Assembly (NCBI RefSeq): GCF_014269185.2
Contig: NZ_JABWRZ020000002.1
Coordinates: 558,001-622,000 of the forward strand
Reading direction: 5' to 3'
Source: Pseudomonas oryzicola
GTDB lineage: Bacteria; Pseudomonadota; Gammaproteobacteria; Pseudomonadales; Pseudomonadaceae
Length of the DNA: 64,000 bases
The notes below the pieces were generated by a model that was not told the origin of the DNA, did no database searches, and saw only the letters and a program-made list of their open reading frames with translations. The translations under genes were made by a program, and so were the position numbers. Within the stretch, counting starts at the first letter, position 1. Each line of letters opens with the position of its first letter. This document shows positions 24,312 through 34,332 of this stretch, piece after piece.

Positions 24312-27142
24312 GCCAGGAACGCTACGGCATCCGCCGCTTCGCACTGCTCAACACCGCCGGCTACAGCCTTGGCCTGTTCCCGCTGGAGCAGCCGCTGTCG
24401 GTATACGGTGCCAACAACCTGGGTAAATCGGCGTCGATCAACGCCCTGCAGTTCCCGATTCTGGCGCGCATGTCGGACATGAGCTTCGGCAAGTACAGCC
24501 TGGAGCAGTCGCGCCGCTTCTACTTCGCCAGCGACACCTCGTACATTCTCTGCGAGCTGAGCCTGCCCCACGGCCCGCACGTGATCGGCGTGGTCGGCCG
24601 TGGCCCGGGCGGCGGTTTCGGCCACCAGTTCTTTGCCTACAAGGGCGAACTGGACCTGGCCCACTACCAGAAGAACGACACCTGCCTGCGCCAGAAAGAG
24701 CTGTTCACCAACCTCGAACGCCTGGGCATAAAGGCCTATGAAGTGAAGCCGGACGAGCTGCGCCGGCTGCTGGTCGGCGGCCACACCTCGGTGCCGCTGG
24801 ACCTGACCATGATCCCGCTGCGCTCGACCAGCGAGCAAAGCCTGAAAACCTTCCGCGCGCTGTTCATCAACCTGCTGCACATGCGCGAAATCACCGCCGC
24901 CAAGCTCAAGCAGCTGTTCCTCGATGCCTTCGAGCACAGCCTGCGCTCCGGCAGTGTCGACTACATCGCTGCTTGCGAAGAGGCCTTCCGCGATGTACGC
25001 CGCATGGAGCAGGACTACAACGCCCTGGTCGCCGCCGGCCCACTGGTCGAGGCCCTGGCCGGGGGTGTAGCGCAGCGCGACATCCTGCGCGGCAAGCTGC
25101 ACCGCATTTCACCAGTGCTCGACACCCTGCTGGCCACCTGGCAGGAATACGCCATGGCACGCAAGGAAGAGCTGGTGATCCAGGCCGAGCACTACCGTGG
25201 CGAGCAGGACCGCCTGCAGAACGACCAGCGCGGCGGCACCCAGGAACTGATGCGCCTGGAGCGGGAAATCACCGGCATCCAGCGCTGGCTGGGCGAGCTG
25301 TCGGTGCTCAAGCACCGCTTTGCCCTGGTCGATGACGTCAAGGTCCTGGAGCAGCAGTTGCTGGCAGCCAAGGACGCCCACGACGAACTGGCCGGCGCCC
25401 TGGCCCAGTCGCGGCAGTTCAGCGCCGAAGACCTGGACGAACGTGTTCGCGACCTGGAAAAACGCCTGAAGCAGGTCCGCCAGCAGCTCGACCACGCAGA
25501 CAACAACAGCTACGCCCGCCTGCGCGAAGAGTTCTCGCAGCAGGACGTCGACCGCCTGATGCGCCTGTTCAACGGGGCACTGTTCAGCCTGCCGCTGGGC
25601 GACCGGGGTATCGAGCTGGACGACAGCGAGCTGTGGGTAAAATCGCTGGAAGCGGTGCTCGACGGCTTCAAGGGCGAGCGTTTCGAGGCGCCCGGCCTGT
25701 CCATCGACCTGTCGCACATCGACCCGCCGGCACTGCAGGCCCTGGCCGACCGCGCCGCCCTGCGCGACCAGAAGGAGCGCCTGGAAAAGGAGCTGAAGCA
25801 GCTCAAGACCCAGCAAGCCGTAGCCGCCGACCGCTCCGCGTCCAAGGCCCAGACCGAAGCCCTGTACCAGCAGGTGCTGGACGCGCAGAAAGCGCTGGAA
25901 GACTTCCGCCGCAGCGAAACCCTGGCCGCCGAAGAGCCCGAGAAGCTGGAGCAGCTGGCGCAGCTCGAAGCCGCCCAGGACGAACTCAAGCGCTCCAGCG
26001 ATGCCTTCACCGAGCGCGTCCAGCAGCTGTCGGCCAAGCTGCAGCTGGTAGGCCGGCAGATCGGCGACCTCGAAGCCAAGCAGCGCACCCTGGAAGACGC
26101 CCTGCGCCGTCGCCAGCTGTTGCCGGCCGACCTGCCCTACGGCACGCCGTACATGGAGGCCATCGACGATTCGATGGACAACCTGCTGCCGCTGCTCAAC
26201 GACTACCAGGACAGCTGGCAGAGCCTGCAGCGGGTGGATAACCAGATCGAGGCGCTGTACGCCCAGGTACGCCTCAAGGGCGTGGCCAAGTTCGATAGCG
26301 AAGACGACATGGAACGCCGCCTGCAACTGCTGGTGAACGCCTATGCGCACCGCACCGACGAGGCCCTGACCCTGGCCAAGGCCCGTCGCGCCGCGGTCAC
26401 CGACATCGCCCGGACCTTGCGCAACATCCGTAGCGACTACGACAGCCTCGAGCATCAACTGGCCCTGTTCAACCGCGAGATCAACCGGCGCCAGGTGTCC
26501 AACCTGGAGAGCTTCCGCGTGGTGCTGGCACCGAACAAGGAGGCGCTCAAGCACATCGACCAGATCATCCACAGCGCCGGCCAGTACGAAGAGGGCGAGA
26601 CCCTGTCGGTGTTCGACCTCACCCAGAGCGCCGAGCAGGACAACAAGAACGAAGAGGCCAAGGAGTATCTGGCACGCCTGGTGGCGGCCAACCACAACCA
26701 GCTGGGCCTCAAGGACCTGTTCGAACTGGCGTTCGAGATCACCAAGGTCAACGGCCAGCCAGTGATCCACGCCGACATCGACGGCGCGGCATCCAACGGC
26801 ACCACCATGACCATCAAGGCGCTGACCAACATGTACCTGTTGCTGCACCTGATGGACCGTGACCTGGCCGGGCGCATCCGCCTGCCGTACTACCTGGACG
26901 AAGCGGCGGACATCGACGAACGCAACCAGGCCGCACTGCTGGAGACCAGCCTGCAGCTGGGCTTCGTGCCGATTCTGGCGAGCGTGAAGCCGCAGGTGTC
27001 GGCGCGCGTGGCAATCGACCTGGAAGGTGGCAGCGGGCCGAACGGTATCTACATCGACGAGGCGGACTGGAAGTTCATCAGCCGTCGGGATGAGGTGAAG
27101 GCGGTTGTGCGTGAGGATCATCAGGCCGAAGAGTTGGCCTGA
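24308..27142 (+). CDS. mksB: Condensin MksB (SMC-like ATPase)
   Basis: SMC-type ATPase of the MksBEF condensin, acting in chromosome organisation and segregation. 944 residues. The Walker A is GANNLGKS at 34-41. Long coiled-coil arms span roughly 270-760, shorter than in SMC or MukB. A degenerate signature SNGTTMTIKAL lies at about 829-839. Walker B YYLDEAADIDE is at about 861-871. No MksG/JetD nuclease gene follows: downstream are a REPIN and the convergent creA. This looks like the chromosomal three-gene form rather than the plasmid-cutting Wadjet form. Confidence 0.93.
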   Translation: MSQERYGIRRFALLNTAGYSLGLFPLEQPLSVYGANNLGKSASINALQFPILARMSDMSFGKYSLEQSRRFYFASDTSYILCELSLPHGPHVIGVVGRGPGGGFGHQFFAYKGELDLAHYQKNDTCLRQKELFTNLERLGIKAYEVKPDELRRLLVGGHTSVPLDLTMIPLRSTSEQSLKTFRALFINLLHMREITAAKLKQLFLDAFEHSLRSGSVDYIAACEEAFRDVRRMEQDYNALVAAGPLVEALAGGVAQRDILRGKLHRISPVLDTLLATWQEYAMARKEELVIQAEHYRGEQDRLQNDQRGGTQELMRLEREITGIQRWLGELSVLKHRFALVDDVKVLEQQLLAAKDAHDELAGALAQSRQFSAEDLDERVRDLEKRLKQVRQQLDHADNNSYARLREEFSQQDVDRLMRLFNGALFSLPLGDRGIELDDSELWVKSLEAVLDGFKGERFEAPGLSIDLSHIDPPALQALADRAALRDQKERLEKELKQLKTQQAVAADRSASKAQTEALYQQVLDAQKALEDFRRSETLAAEEPEKLEQLAQLEAAQDELKRSSDAFTERVQQLSAKLQLVGRQIGDLEAKQRTLEDALRRRQLLPADLPYGTPYMEAIDDSMDNLLPLLNDYQDSWQSLQRVDNQIEALYAQVRLKGVAKFDSEDDMERRLQLLVNAYAHRTDEALTLAKARRAAVTDIARTLRNIRSDYDSLEHQLALFNREINRRQVSNLESFRVVLAPNKEALKHIDQIIHSAGQYEEGETLSVFDLTQSAEQDNKNEEAKEYLARLVAANHNQLGLKDLFELAFEITKVNGQPVIHADIDGAASNGTTMTIKALTNMYLLLHLMDRDLAGRIRLPYYLDEAADIDERNQAALLETSLQLGFVPILASVKPQVSARVAIDLEGGSGPNGIYIDEADWKFISRRDEVKAVVREDHQAEELA

Positions 27143-27172
27143 TATCGGAGTAGTGGGGCCGCTTGGCGGCCC

Positions 27173-27245
27173 TTTCGCGACACAAGGCCGCCCCCACATT
27201 GACCGGTGTACGCAGGACCTTTGTGGGAGCGGCCTTGTGTCGCGA
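27173..27245. repeat. REPIN of a second sequence type
   Basis: TTCGCGACACAAGGCCGCCCCCACA faces TGTGGGAGCGGCCTTGTGTCGCGA, with about 23 bp between the arms. The core GGCCTTGTGTCGCGA differs from the GGGC.GCCCGCGAA core of the other REPs. It lies between mksB and creA, which converge. Confidence 0.8.
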
Positions 27246-27281
27246 TGGAGGCCAAAGGCCTCCCGGCGATCTGTCAGGCTA

Positions 27282-27737
27282 TCAATGAGCCCAAGGCAGA
27301 ATCGGAATCGCGGTCACCGCATTCTGCGGGCTGCCTTCGATCATGCGGTCGCTGTACACCAGGTACACCAGGGTATTGCGCTTCTTGTCCAGGAAGCGCA
27401 CCACCTGCATGGTCTTGAACACCAGCGAGGTGCGTTCCTTGAACACCTCCTCGCCATCCTTCAGCTCACCCTTGAAATTGATCGGCCCCACCTGACGGCA
27501 GGCAATCGATGCCTCGGCCCGGTCTTCCGCCAACCCCAGCCCACCCTTCACGCCGCCGGTCTTGGCCCGCGACAGGTAGCAGGTCACGCCCTCGACCTTG
27601 GGGTCGTCGAACGCCTCGACGACAATTCGATCGTTCGGCCCGAGGAACTTGAACACGGTGGACACCTGGCCGATTTCCTCAGCCCCGGCCAGCATCGGCA
27701 GGACCAGTGCCACCACGGCAATCATCCTTTTCAGCAC
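27282..27737 (-). CDS. creA: CreA family protein
   Basis: Small exported protein of unknown biochemical role, conserved in proteobacteria. 151 residues with an N-terminal signal peptide ([18 protein letters not shown]). The mature domain is typical of Cre[38 protein letters not shown] (two pieces), the [13 protein letters not shown] segment and the [22 protein letters not shown] end. I start at GTG 27737, preceded by GAGGGGG at proper spacing; ATG 27725 is the alternative. It begins 10 bp after proB's stop on the same strand, so it is probably cotranscribed. Confidence 0.88.
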   Translation of the reverse strand: MLKRMIAVVALVLPMLAGAEEIGQVSTVFKFLGPNDRIVVEAFDDPKVEGVTCYLSRAKTGGVKGGLGLAEDRAEASIACRQVGPINFKGELKDGEEVFKERTSLVFKTMQVVRFLDKKRNTLVYLVYSDRMIEGSPQNAVTAIPILPWAH

Positions 27738-27747
27738 GTAGGCCCCC

Positions 27748-28866
27748 TCAGACCAGAACCAGGTTATCGCGGTGCACCAGCTCGGGCTCCGCGATGTAGC
27801 CGAGGATACCTTCGATGGCATCCGATGGCTGGCCGATGATCTTCTGCGCCTCCAGGGCGCTGTAGTTGGCCAGGCCGCGCGCCACTTCATGACCGTCCGG
27901 GCCGACGCACACCACCATTTCGCCGCGGCGGAAGCTGCCTTGCACGGTCTTCACGCCAACCGGCAGCAGGCTCTTGTTGGCCTGGCGCAGGGCCTGCACG
28001 GCACCAGCATCCAGCACCAGGGTGCCACGGGTCTGCAGGTGGCCCGCCAGCCACTGCTTGCGCGCCGCGAGCATGCCGCGCTCTGGCGACAGCAGGGTAC
28101 CCAGGCGCTCGCCGGCCTTGAGCCGGTCCAGCACGCGTTCGATGCGGCCACCGATGATGATGGTGTGGGCACCGGAACGCGCCGCCAGGCGTGCGGCGCG
28201 CAGCTTGGTCTGCATGCCGCCACGGCCCAGGGCACCACCGGTGCCGCCGGCCACGGCATCCAGCGCCGGGTCGTCAGCGCGGGCTTCGTAGATCAGCTGG
28301 GCTTCGGGGTTGTTGCGTGGGTCGGCGTCGAACATGCCATCGCGGTCGGTGAGGATCACCAGCAGGTCGGCCTCGACCAGGTTGGCCACCAGCGCCGCCA
28401 AGGTGTCGTTGTCGCCGAAACGGATCTCGTCGGTGACCACGGTGTCGTTTTCATTGATCACCGGCACCACGCCCAGGTCGACCAGCGTGCGCAGGGTGCT
28501 GCGGGCGTTCAGGTAGCGCTTGCGGTCGGACAGGTCGTCATGGGTCAGGAGAATCTGCGCGGTGTGCTTGCCGTGCTCGCCGAAGCTCGATTCCCAGGCC
28601 TGCACCAGGCGCATCTGGCCAATCGAGGCGGCCGCCTGCAGCTCGTTCATCGCACTCGGTCGCGAAGTCCAGCCCAGCTGGCTCATGCCGGCAGCCACGG
28701 CCCCGGAGGAGACCAGAACCAACTCCACGCCCGCCTCACGCAGCGCAACCATCTGCTCGACCCAAACGGCCATGGCACCGCGGTCGAGGCCCTTGCCATC
28801 GGCGGTCAGCAGAGCACTGCCAATCTTCACGACCCAGCGCTTGGCGCCCGTCACCTTGCTTCGCAT
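27748..28866 (-). CDS. proB: Glutamate 5-kinase
   Basis: First step of proline synthesis: phosphorylates L-glutamate at the gamma-carboxyl. 372 residues: amino-acid kinase domain (about 1-260) with [22 protein letters not shown], and PVINENDTV, then a C-terminal PUA domain (about 280-370) beginning around [17 protein letters not shown] 28866 has GGAAGAAG upstream and gives the family N-terminus. A terminator separates it from obg upstream. It is probably feedback-inhibited by proline, as in other ProB enzymes. Confidence 0.96.
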   Translation of the reverse strand: MRSKVTGAKRWVVKIGSALLTADGKGLDRGAMAVWVEQMVALREAGVELVLVSSGAVAAGMSQLGWTSRPSAMNELQAAASIGQMRLVQAWESSFGEHGKHTAQILLTHDDLSDRKRYLNARSTLRTLVDLGVVPVINENDTVVTDEIRFGDNDTLAALVANLVEADLLVILTDRDGMFDADPRNNPEAQLIYEARADDPALDAVAGGTGGALGRGGMQTKLRAARLAARSGAHTIIIGGRIERVLDRLKAGERLGTLLSPERGMLAARKQWLAGHLQTRGTLVLDAGAVQALRQANKSLLPVGVKTVQGSFRRGEMVVCVGPDGHEVARGLANYSALEAQKIIGQPSDAIEGILGYIAEPELVHRDNLVLV

Positions 28867-28905
28867 CTTCTTCCAACCTATGTCGAATCTGTAGATACCG
28901 TGGAT

Positions 28906-28934
28906 ACAAAAACGCCGCTCCCGAGAGCGGCGTT
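28906..28934 (-). terminator. Rho-independent terminator of obg
   Basis: On the minus strand AACGCCGCTC-TCGG-GAGCGGCGTT is followed by a TTTG run. It lies 17 bp past the obg stop. Confidence 0.85.
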
Positions 28935-28951
28935 TAGTGTACTGCAACCGG

Positions 28952-30178
<1,227 letters not shown>

Positions 30179-30223
30179 TCAAAACCGCCTCTCGCCTTCC
30201 GACGAGCTGAATACTGATAAACC

Positions 30224-30315
30224 TGAGGCTCTTGCAAAAATGAGCGCGGCGGCCCCGTACGACCGTAGAAACCCACGCCGGCAGCCCATACAAACAGCTT
30301 TGCAAGAGGCTCACC
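30224..30315. repeat. Short element bounded by 15-bp near-perfect inverted repeats
   Basis: TGAGGCTCTTGCAAA (30224-30238) and TTTGCAAGAGGCTCA (30301-30315) are inverted copies matching at 14 of 15 positions. They flank about 62 bp without an open frame. The ends resemble transposon termini of the 'TTGCAAA' kind. It could be a MITE or an RNA hairpin between rpmA and obg. No clear target duplication is visible. Confidence 0.55.
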
Positions 30316-30322
30316 ACAAACG

Positions 30323-30351
30323 AAAAAGCCCCGTCGCATGACGGGGCTTCT
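30323..30351 (-). terminator. Rho-independent terminator of rplU-rpmA
   Basis: On the minus strand AAGCCCCGTC-ATGC-GACGGGGCTT is followed by TTTCG. It lies 15 bp past the rpmA stop. Confidence 0.88.
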
Positions 30352-30366
30352 GGAGCGACGTCGCGA

Positions 30367-30624
30367 TTAAGCTGCGACGATGCTCACGTAACGGCGATTG
30401 AACTCGCCTTTCTTCTCGAACTTGATCACGCCTTCGATCTTGGCGAACAGGGTGTGATCCTTGCCCATACCAACACCGTAGCCGGCGTGGAATTCGGTGC
30501 CGCGCTGGCGGACGATGATGTTGCCTGGCTTGATAACCTGGCCGCCATACATCTTCACGCCAAGGCGTTTCGATTCTGAGTCGCGACCGTTACGAGTACT
30601 ACCACCAGCCTTCTTGTGAGCCAT
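30367..30624 (-). CDS. rpmA: 50S ribosomal protein bL27
   Basis: 85 residues; full-length bL27 with the N-terminal [21 protein letters not shown] signature reaching towards the peptidyl-transferase centre, then [19 protein letters not shown]. There is no Firmicutes-type cleavable N-terminal extension. It lies 38 bp after rplU in the usual operon. Confidence 0.98.
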   Translation of the reverse strand: MAHKKAGGSTRNGRDSESKRLGVKMYGGQVIKPGNIIVRQRGTEFHAGYGVGMGKDHTLFAKIEGVIKFEKKGEFNRRYVSIVAA

Positions 30625-30662
30625 GGTTCAATTCTCCAAATAAATTCAGGGGATCTAGGGGA

Positions 30663-30977
30663 TTAAGCCTGGATACCGGTGATTTTGATCTCGGTGAACC
30701 ACTGGCGGTGGCCCATGCGCTTCATGTGGTGCTTACGACGACGGAACTTGATGATGCGAACCTTGTCGTGGCGGCCTTGCGAAACGACTTCGGCCACTAC
30801 TTTAGCGCCAGCAACAACTGGAGCACCGATGGTGACTTCTTCACCGTTGGCGACCAGCAGAACGCGATCGAAGGTCACGGATTCGCCAGTGGCGACTTCC
30901 AGTTTTTCGATCTTGAGGAATTCACCTTCAGCGACTTTGTACTGCTTGCCGCCGGTAACGATTACTGCGTAAGACAT
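30663..30977 (-). CDS. rplU: 50S ribosomal protein bL21
   Basis: 104 residues, normal length. It has the N-terminal [17 protein letters not shown], the [23 protein letters not shown] basic tail ([16 protein letters not shown]) and the IKITGI end. It is the first gene of the rplU-rpmA operon, with a clear promoter about 130 bp upstream and a leader of roughly 120 nt. ATG 30977 follows GGAGAAATACC. Confidence 0.98.
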   Translation of the reverse strand: MSYAVIVTGGKQYKVAEGEFLKIEKLEVATGESVTFDRVLLVANGEEVTIGAPVVAGAKVVAEVVSQGRHDKVRIIKFRRRKHHMKRMGHRQWFTEIKITGIQA

Positions 30978-31107
30978 GGTATTTCTCCGATAATCCTGCT
31001 CACCCAGCGCTTTATATGATGAGTATTGGCTGGCATGGCTGCACAGGGCTGGAACGGCCCGGTGCAATTGCGTAAGGCAGGTGCTGCCCAGGAAGTTAGG
31101 GTGCGCG

Positions 31108-31136
31108 ATTGTACGCAACCGCGGTTTTGCTTGCAA
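31108..31136 (-). promoter_or_regulatory. Sigma-70 promoter of rplU-rpmA
   Basis: On the minus strand, -35 TTGCAA (31136-31131), a 17-bp spacer and -10 TACAAT (31113-31108) lie about 130 bp before rplU. The resulting leader is long enough for autoregulation. Confidence 0.7.
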
Positions 31137-31221
31137 GTACCGCCCCCGGGCAGGCGGCACCGTGCCTTGACACACCGGGACCCGCGACCTAGCATGCCGC
31201 GCAACCTCACTGGAGCAGCCG

Positions 31222-32190
31222 ATGCAACCCCAATCCTTCTACCGAGCGGTGGCTGATGATTTCAGCGCCGTCGACGAGATCATCAAGAAGCAGCTGACCT
31301 CGCGCGTGCCGCTGGTATCGAAGATCGGCGACTATATCACGTCGGCCGGCGGCAAGCGCCTGCGTCCGCTGCTGGTACTGCTGTGCGGCAAGGCCCTGGG
31401 CCGCGAAGGCGACGACCTGCGCCTGCTGGCCGCCACCATCGAGTTCCTGCACACCGCCACCCTGCTGCACGACGACGTGGTCGACATGTCCGGCATGCGC
31501 CGTGGCCGCTCCACCGCCAATGCCCTGTGGGGCAATGCGCCAAGCGTGCTGGTGGGCGACTTCCTCTATTCGCGCTCGTTCGAGATGATGGTCGAACTCG
31601 GCTCGATGCCGGTCATGCAGATCCTGTCCAAGGCCACCCGGGTGATTGCCGAGGGTGAAGTGCTGCAGCTGTCGCGGGTACGCGATGCCAGCACCACCGA
31701 GGAAGTCTACATGGAGGTCATCCGCGGCAAGACCGCGATGCTGTTCGAGGCCTCGACCCACAGCGCCGCCGCGCTGGCCGATGCCAGCGACGAGCAGCGC
31801 GAAGCCCTGCGCACCTTCGGCGACCACCTGGGCGTGGCCTTCCAGCTGGTCGACGACCTGCTGGACTACAAGGGCGACTCGCAAACCCTGGGCAAGAACG
31901 TCGGCGACGACCTGGCCGAAGGCAAGCCTACCCTGCCACTGATCTACACCATGCGCGAAGGCACCGCCGAACAGGCTGCCCTGGTGCGCCAGGCGATCCA
32001 GAAGGGTGGCCTGGAAGACCTCGAGCAGATTCGCGCGGCGGTCGAGGCGTCGGGTGCACTGAACTACACCGCCGAGCTGGCGCGTGACTACGTGAAGCGT
32101 GCCATCCAGTGCCTGGAAGTGCTGCCGGCCAGCGAATACCGTGATGCGCTGGTCGAGCTGAGCGAATTTGCCGTAGCGCGCACTCACTGA
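31222..32190 (+). CDS. ispB: Octaprenyl/polyprenyl diphosphate synthase
   Basis: Builds the polyprenyl side chain of ubiquinone by adding isopentenyl diphosphate units. 322 residues. First aspartate-rich motif [15 protein letters not shown] with DDVVD at 84-88; second motif [12 protein letters not shown] with DDLLD at 211-215; GGKRLRP at about 43-49 binds diphosphate. It is divergent from rplU (244 bp between starts), the arrangement found in E. coli and pseudomonads. Chain length (C45 in Pseudomonas) cannot be read directly. Confidence 0.95.
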   Translation: MQPQSFYRAVADDFSAVDEIIKKQLTSRVPLVSKIGDYITSAGGKRLRPLLVLLCGKALGREGDDLRLLAATIEFLHTATLLHDDVVDMSGMRRGRSTANALWGNAPSVLVGDFLYSRSFEMMVELGSMPVMQILSKATRVIAEGEVLQLSRVRDASTTEEVYMEVIRGKTAMLFEASTHSAAALADASDEQREALRTFGDHLGVAFQLVDDLLDYKGDSQTLGKNVGDDLAEGKPTLPLIYTMREGTAEQAALVRQAIQKGGLEDLEQIRAAVEASGALNYTAELARDYVKRAIQCLEVLPASEYRDALVELSEFAVARTH

Positions 32191-32207
32191 TAGATCGCGT
32201 CAACTTC

Positions 32208-32292
32208 ATTCGCGGGCTTGCCCGCTGCCACAGGATCAGTGCAGCCCTTGAGGTTGGTGCTATCCCAGTGGGAGCGGGCAAGCCCGCGAATG
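32208..32292. repeat. REP pair (REPIN)
   Basis: ATTCGCGGGCTTGCCCGCTGCCACA and the facing GTGGGAGCGGGCAAGCCCGCGAAT are separated by about 35 bp, immediately after ispB. Confidence 0.8.
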
Positions 32293-32374
32293 CTTTTGTC
32301 CGGACATAATCCCTTCTGAACAAATACCTCTTACAATGTTGGGCTTTTACCGCCTGTCTGTTTGAGGAACCGAA

Positions 32375-32716
32375 GTGAGCACTCTGCCACCCTGCCCAAA
32401 ATGCAACTCCGAATACACCTATGAGGATGGCACTCAGCTGATCTGCCCTGAATGCGCCCACGAATGGTCGGCCAGCGGCGATGCCGAGGCAGCCAGCGAC
32501 GAGGTGGTAAAGAAGGACTCGGTCGGCAACATCCTGCAGGACGGCGATACCGTCACCGTGATCAAGGACCTCAAGGTCAAGGGTTCGTCCCTGGTGGTCA
32601 AGGTCGGTACCAAGGTCAAGAACATCCGCCTGTGCGATGGCGACCACGACATCGACTGCAAGATCGACGGCATCGGCGCCATGAAGCTGAAGTCCGAGTT
32701 CGTGCGTAAAGTCTGA
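32375..32716 (+). CDS. yjdM: Zinc-ribbon protein YjdM (PhnA family)
   Basis: 113 residues. An N-terminal zinc ribbon has two CxxC pairs ([20 protein letters not shown]) and is followed by a compact SH3-like beta domain ([36 protein letters not shown]). Once named PhnA, it is not part of phosphonate breakdown, and its exact role is unknown. It stands alone with its own leader; the next gene has a separate Fur-box promoter. Confidence 0.9.
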   Translation: MSTLPPCPKCNSEYTYEDGTQLICPECAHEWSASGDAEAASDEVVKKDSVGNILQDGDTVTVIKDLKVKGSSLVVKVGTKVKNIRLCDGDHDIDCKIDGIGAMKLKSEFVRKV

Positions 32717-32751
32717 TAACGCAGAAACCGCCAATTGGCGCTTGCTATTTA

Positions 32752-32770
32752 GATAATAAGAATTATTCTC
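32752..32770 (+). promoter_or_regulatory. Strong Fur box
   Basis: GATAATAAGAATTATTCTC matches 15 of 19 positions of the Fur consensus GATAATGATAATCATTATC. It sits 30 bp before the 81-residue gene, so iron repression of that gene is expected. Confidence 0.8.
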
Positions 32771-32799
32771 ATTGGAGCCACTATCCAAGGAGAATAGCC

Positions 32800-33045
32800 A
32801 TGACTTATCTGATCGACGCCTGGCTGGACCGCCCCCACCCCTATCTGCGCATCCTTCATCGGGAAACCGGCGAAGTATGCGCGGTGCTTGAAGAAGAAGC
32901 GCTCGACGAGCTGCGTGACCAGGGTGACCTGGACATGAGCGGGCTGAACTCGAGTGAACCTGGGGTGCTCAAGGAGCTGGTGCGCAACCTGTTTCTGTTC
33001 TGCTATGCGCGGGCATTGCGCCCTGGGGGAACGGACTGGAATTGA
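32800..33045 (+). CDS. Small conserved protein, probably Fur-regulated
   Basis: 81 residues: WLDRPHPYLRILHRETGEVCAVL-type N-terminus, an acidic middle (EEEALDELRDQGDLDM), and a C-terminal RNLFLFCYARAL helix. I recognise no domain. The ispB-(small gene)-fklB setting matches a P. aeruginosa locus (PA4570 by memory) described as iron-responsive. The AAGGAG ribosome site 10 bases upstream and the Fur box 30 bp before the start make it a real, iron-controlled gene. Function unknown. Confidence 0.85.
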   Translation: MTYLIDAWLDRPHPYLRILHRETGEVCAVLEEEALDELRDQGDLDMSGLNSSEPGVLKELVRNLFLFCYARALRPGGTDWN

Positions 33046-33114
33046 GGTTGGCAGGCCCGGCCTCATCGCTGGCACGCCAGGCTCCTGCAGGGACCTTGAA
33101 GTCAATGCGGTCGG

Positions 33115-33138
33115 TGTGGGAGCTGGCTTGCCGGCGAA
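33115..33138. repeat. REP element, single copy
   Basis: TGTGGGAGCTGGCTTGCCGGCGAA lies just downstream of fklB (convergent side). The adjacent GGCCGC-AAA-GCGGCC hairpin (about 33140-33154) may terminate fklB transcription. Confidence 0.65.
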
Positions 33139-33164
33139 AGGGCCGCAAAGCGGCCCCAGCGGTA

Positions 33165-33782
33165 TTACAGAACGTCGAGCAGCTCGACGTCGAACACCAG
33201 CACGCTGTGCGGCGGGATGCTGCCGACGCCCTGGGCGCCGTAAGCCAGCTCGCTCGGCACGTACAGGCGCCATTTGCTGCCGGCGTTCATCAGTTGCAGG
33301 GCTTCGGTCCAGCCAGCGATCACGCCACCAACCGGGAATTCGGCCGGCTGGCCACGATCGTAGGAGCTGTCGAACACAGTGCCGTCGATCAGGGTGCCAT
33401 GGTAGTGGGTGCGAACGTTGCTTTCGCGGGTCGGCTTGGCGCCTTCACCTGCGGTCAGCACTTCGAACTGCAGGCCCGAAGCCAGGGTGGTGATGCCTTC
33501 GCGCTTGGCGTTCTCAGCCAGGAATTCCTTGCCAGCGGCGGCAGCGGCTTCGGCCTTGGCGGCCGCTTCAGCTTGCATCACTTCGCGGATGACCTTGAAG
33601 CTGGCCGACAGGTCGGCTTCGCTGACGCGGCTGTCGGCACCGTTGAAGGCGTCGGTCAGGCCGGCCAGGATGGCTTCCAGGCTCACGCCTGGTGGCGGGT
33701 TGTCACGCAGCTGGCCGCCCAGCTGACGGCCGATGCCGTAGCTGACGCGAGTTTCGTCGGTGGACAGGTTGAGTTCGGACAT
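33165..33782 (-). CDS. fklB: FKBP-type peptidyl-prolyl cis-trans isomerase FklB
   Basis: Protein-folding isomerase. 205 residues: an N-terminal helical dimerisation arm (about 1-90, with the Ala/Glu-rich stretch EAAAKAEAAAAAGKEFLAEN in two parts) and a C-terminal FKBP domain (about 100-205: VRTHYHGTLIDGTVFDSSYDRG, GWTEALQLM, YVPSELAYG, VFDVELLDV). There is no signal peptide, so the protein is likely cytoplasmic, as with FKBP22. Start at 33782 gives the SELNLSTDETRVSYGIG family N-terminus. Confidence 0.94.
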   Translation of the reverse strand: MSELNLSTDETRVSYGIGRQLGGQLRDNPPPGVSLEAILAGLTDAFNGADSRVSEADLSASFKVIREVMQAEAAAKAEAAAAAGKEFLAENAKREGITTLASGLQFEVLTAGEGAKPTRESNVRTHYHGTLIDGTVFDSSYDRGQPAEFPVGGVIAGWTEALQLMNAGSKWRLYVPSELAYGAQGVGSIPPHSVLVFDVELLDVL

Positions 33783-33867
33783 TGTCGTGCTCCACTGCAG
33801 GGCGCAGTGAAGCCGCGCCCTTGATGAAAAGGGCGAGCAGCCTAGCACACTGGGGCGCCGCGAGCAG

Positions 33868-34173
33868 CTACCAGGCCGAGCGCTGGGAAATCGGCACCTT
33901 CAAGTCTTCTTCCGGGTGCGTACCCATGCCACACATTTCGTCCTGCACCGACCAGTGCACCAGGTTCATCGAAACCATGGGAATGGTTTGCAGCAGCTTG
34001 CGCGCATCCTCTACCGAGTGCACGCGCAAGCGTTGACCACGGGTGTCGGACAGCGGATGGGCGTGGCCTTTGACCCGGGCCTCGAGCAGGTAGTCACCGC
34101 CTTCGATGGCGATCAGGTTCAGTTCTTCGACATGGCCAGCTCTGGCCTCGGTGTTGAGCTGATGCAGGTTCAT
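33868..34173 (-). CDS. DUF6482-type small protein
   Basis: 101 residues, conserved in pseudomonads: VEELNLIAIEGGDYLLEARVKGHAHPL then LRVHSVEDARKLLQTIP. I relate it to the DUF6482 group from memory; no function is known. Start 34173 has GAGGTG upstream. It lies 85 bp upstream of fklB on the same strand. Confidence 0.72.
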   Translation of the reverse strand: MNLHQLNTEARAGHVEELNLIAIEGGDYLLEARVKGHAHPLSDTRGQRLRVHSVEDARKLLQTIPMVSMNLVHWSVQDEMCGMGTHPEEDLKVPISQRSAW

Positions 34174-34280
34174 GAGAGCACCTCGGGACGGGAACCACGC
34201 ATGAAAGCTCATTTTTTGTACAGAAACGCAGAATACACAAGGTACGACTGACGCCGCTCGTCAGTTAGGCCGAGGCGGCC

Positions 34281-34304
34281 CCTTCGCCGGCTTGCCCGCT
34301 CCCA
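34281..34304. repeat. REP element, single copy
   Basis: CCTTCGCCGGCTTGCCCGCTCCCA is a somewhat diverged REP between the DUF6482 gene and the YqhA-family gene. Confidence 0.6.
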
Positions 34305-34332
34305 AAGGGATTGCGAAGAGGCCTGACAGCAC

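Noticed and set aside
22328..27142. Wadjet anti-plasmid defence system
   Set aside because: No JetD/MksG nuclease gene is adjacent, and the locus sits in a conserved chromosomal context.
25109..27199. A 696-codon minus-strand frame opposite mksB
   Set aside because: It is the antisense reading of the mksB coiled coil (Leu/Val/Gln-rich), with no ribosome site and no recognisable domain.
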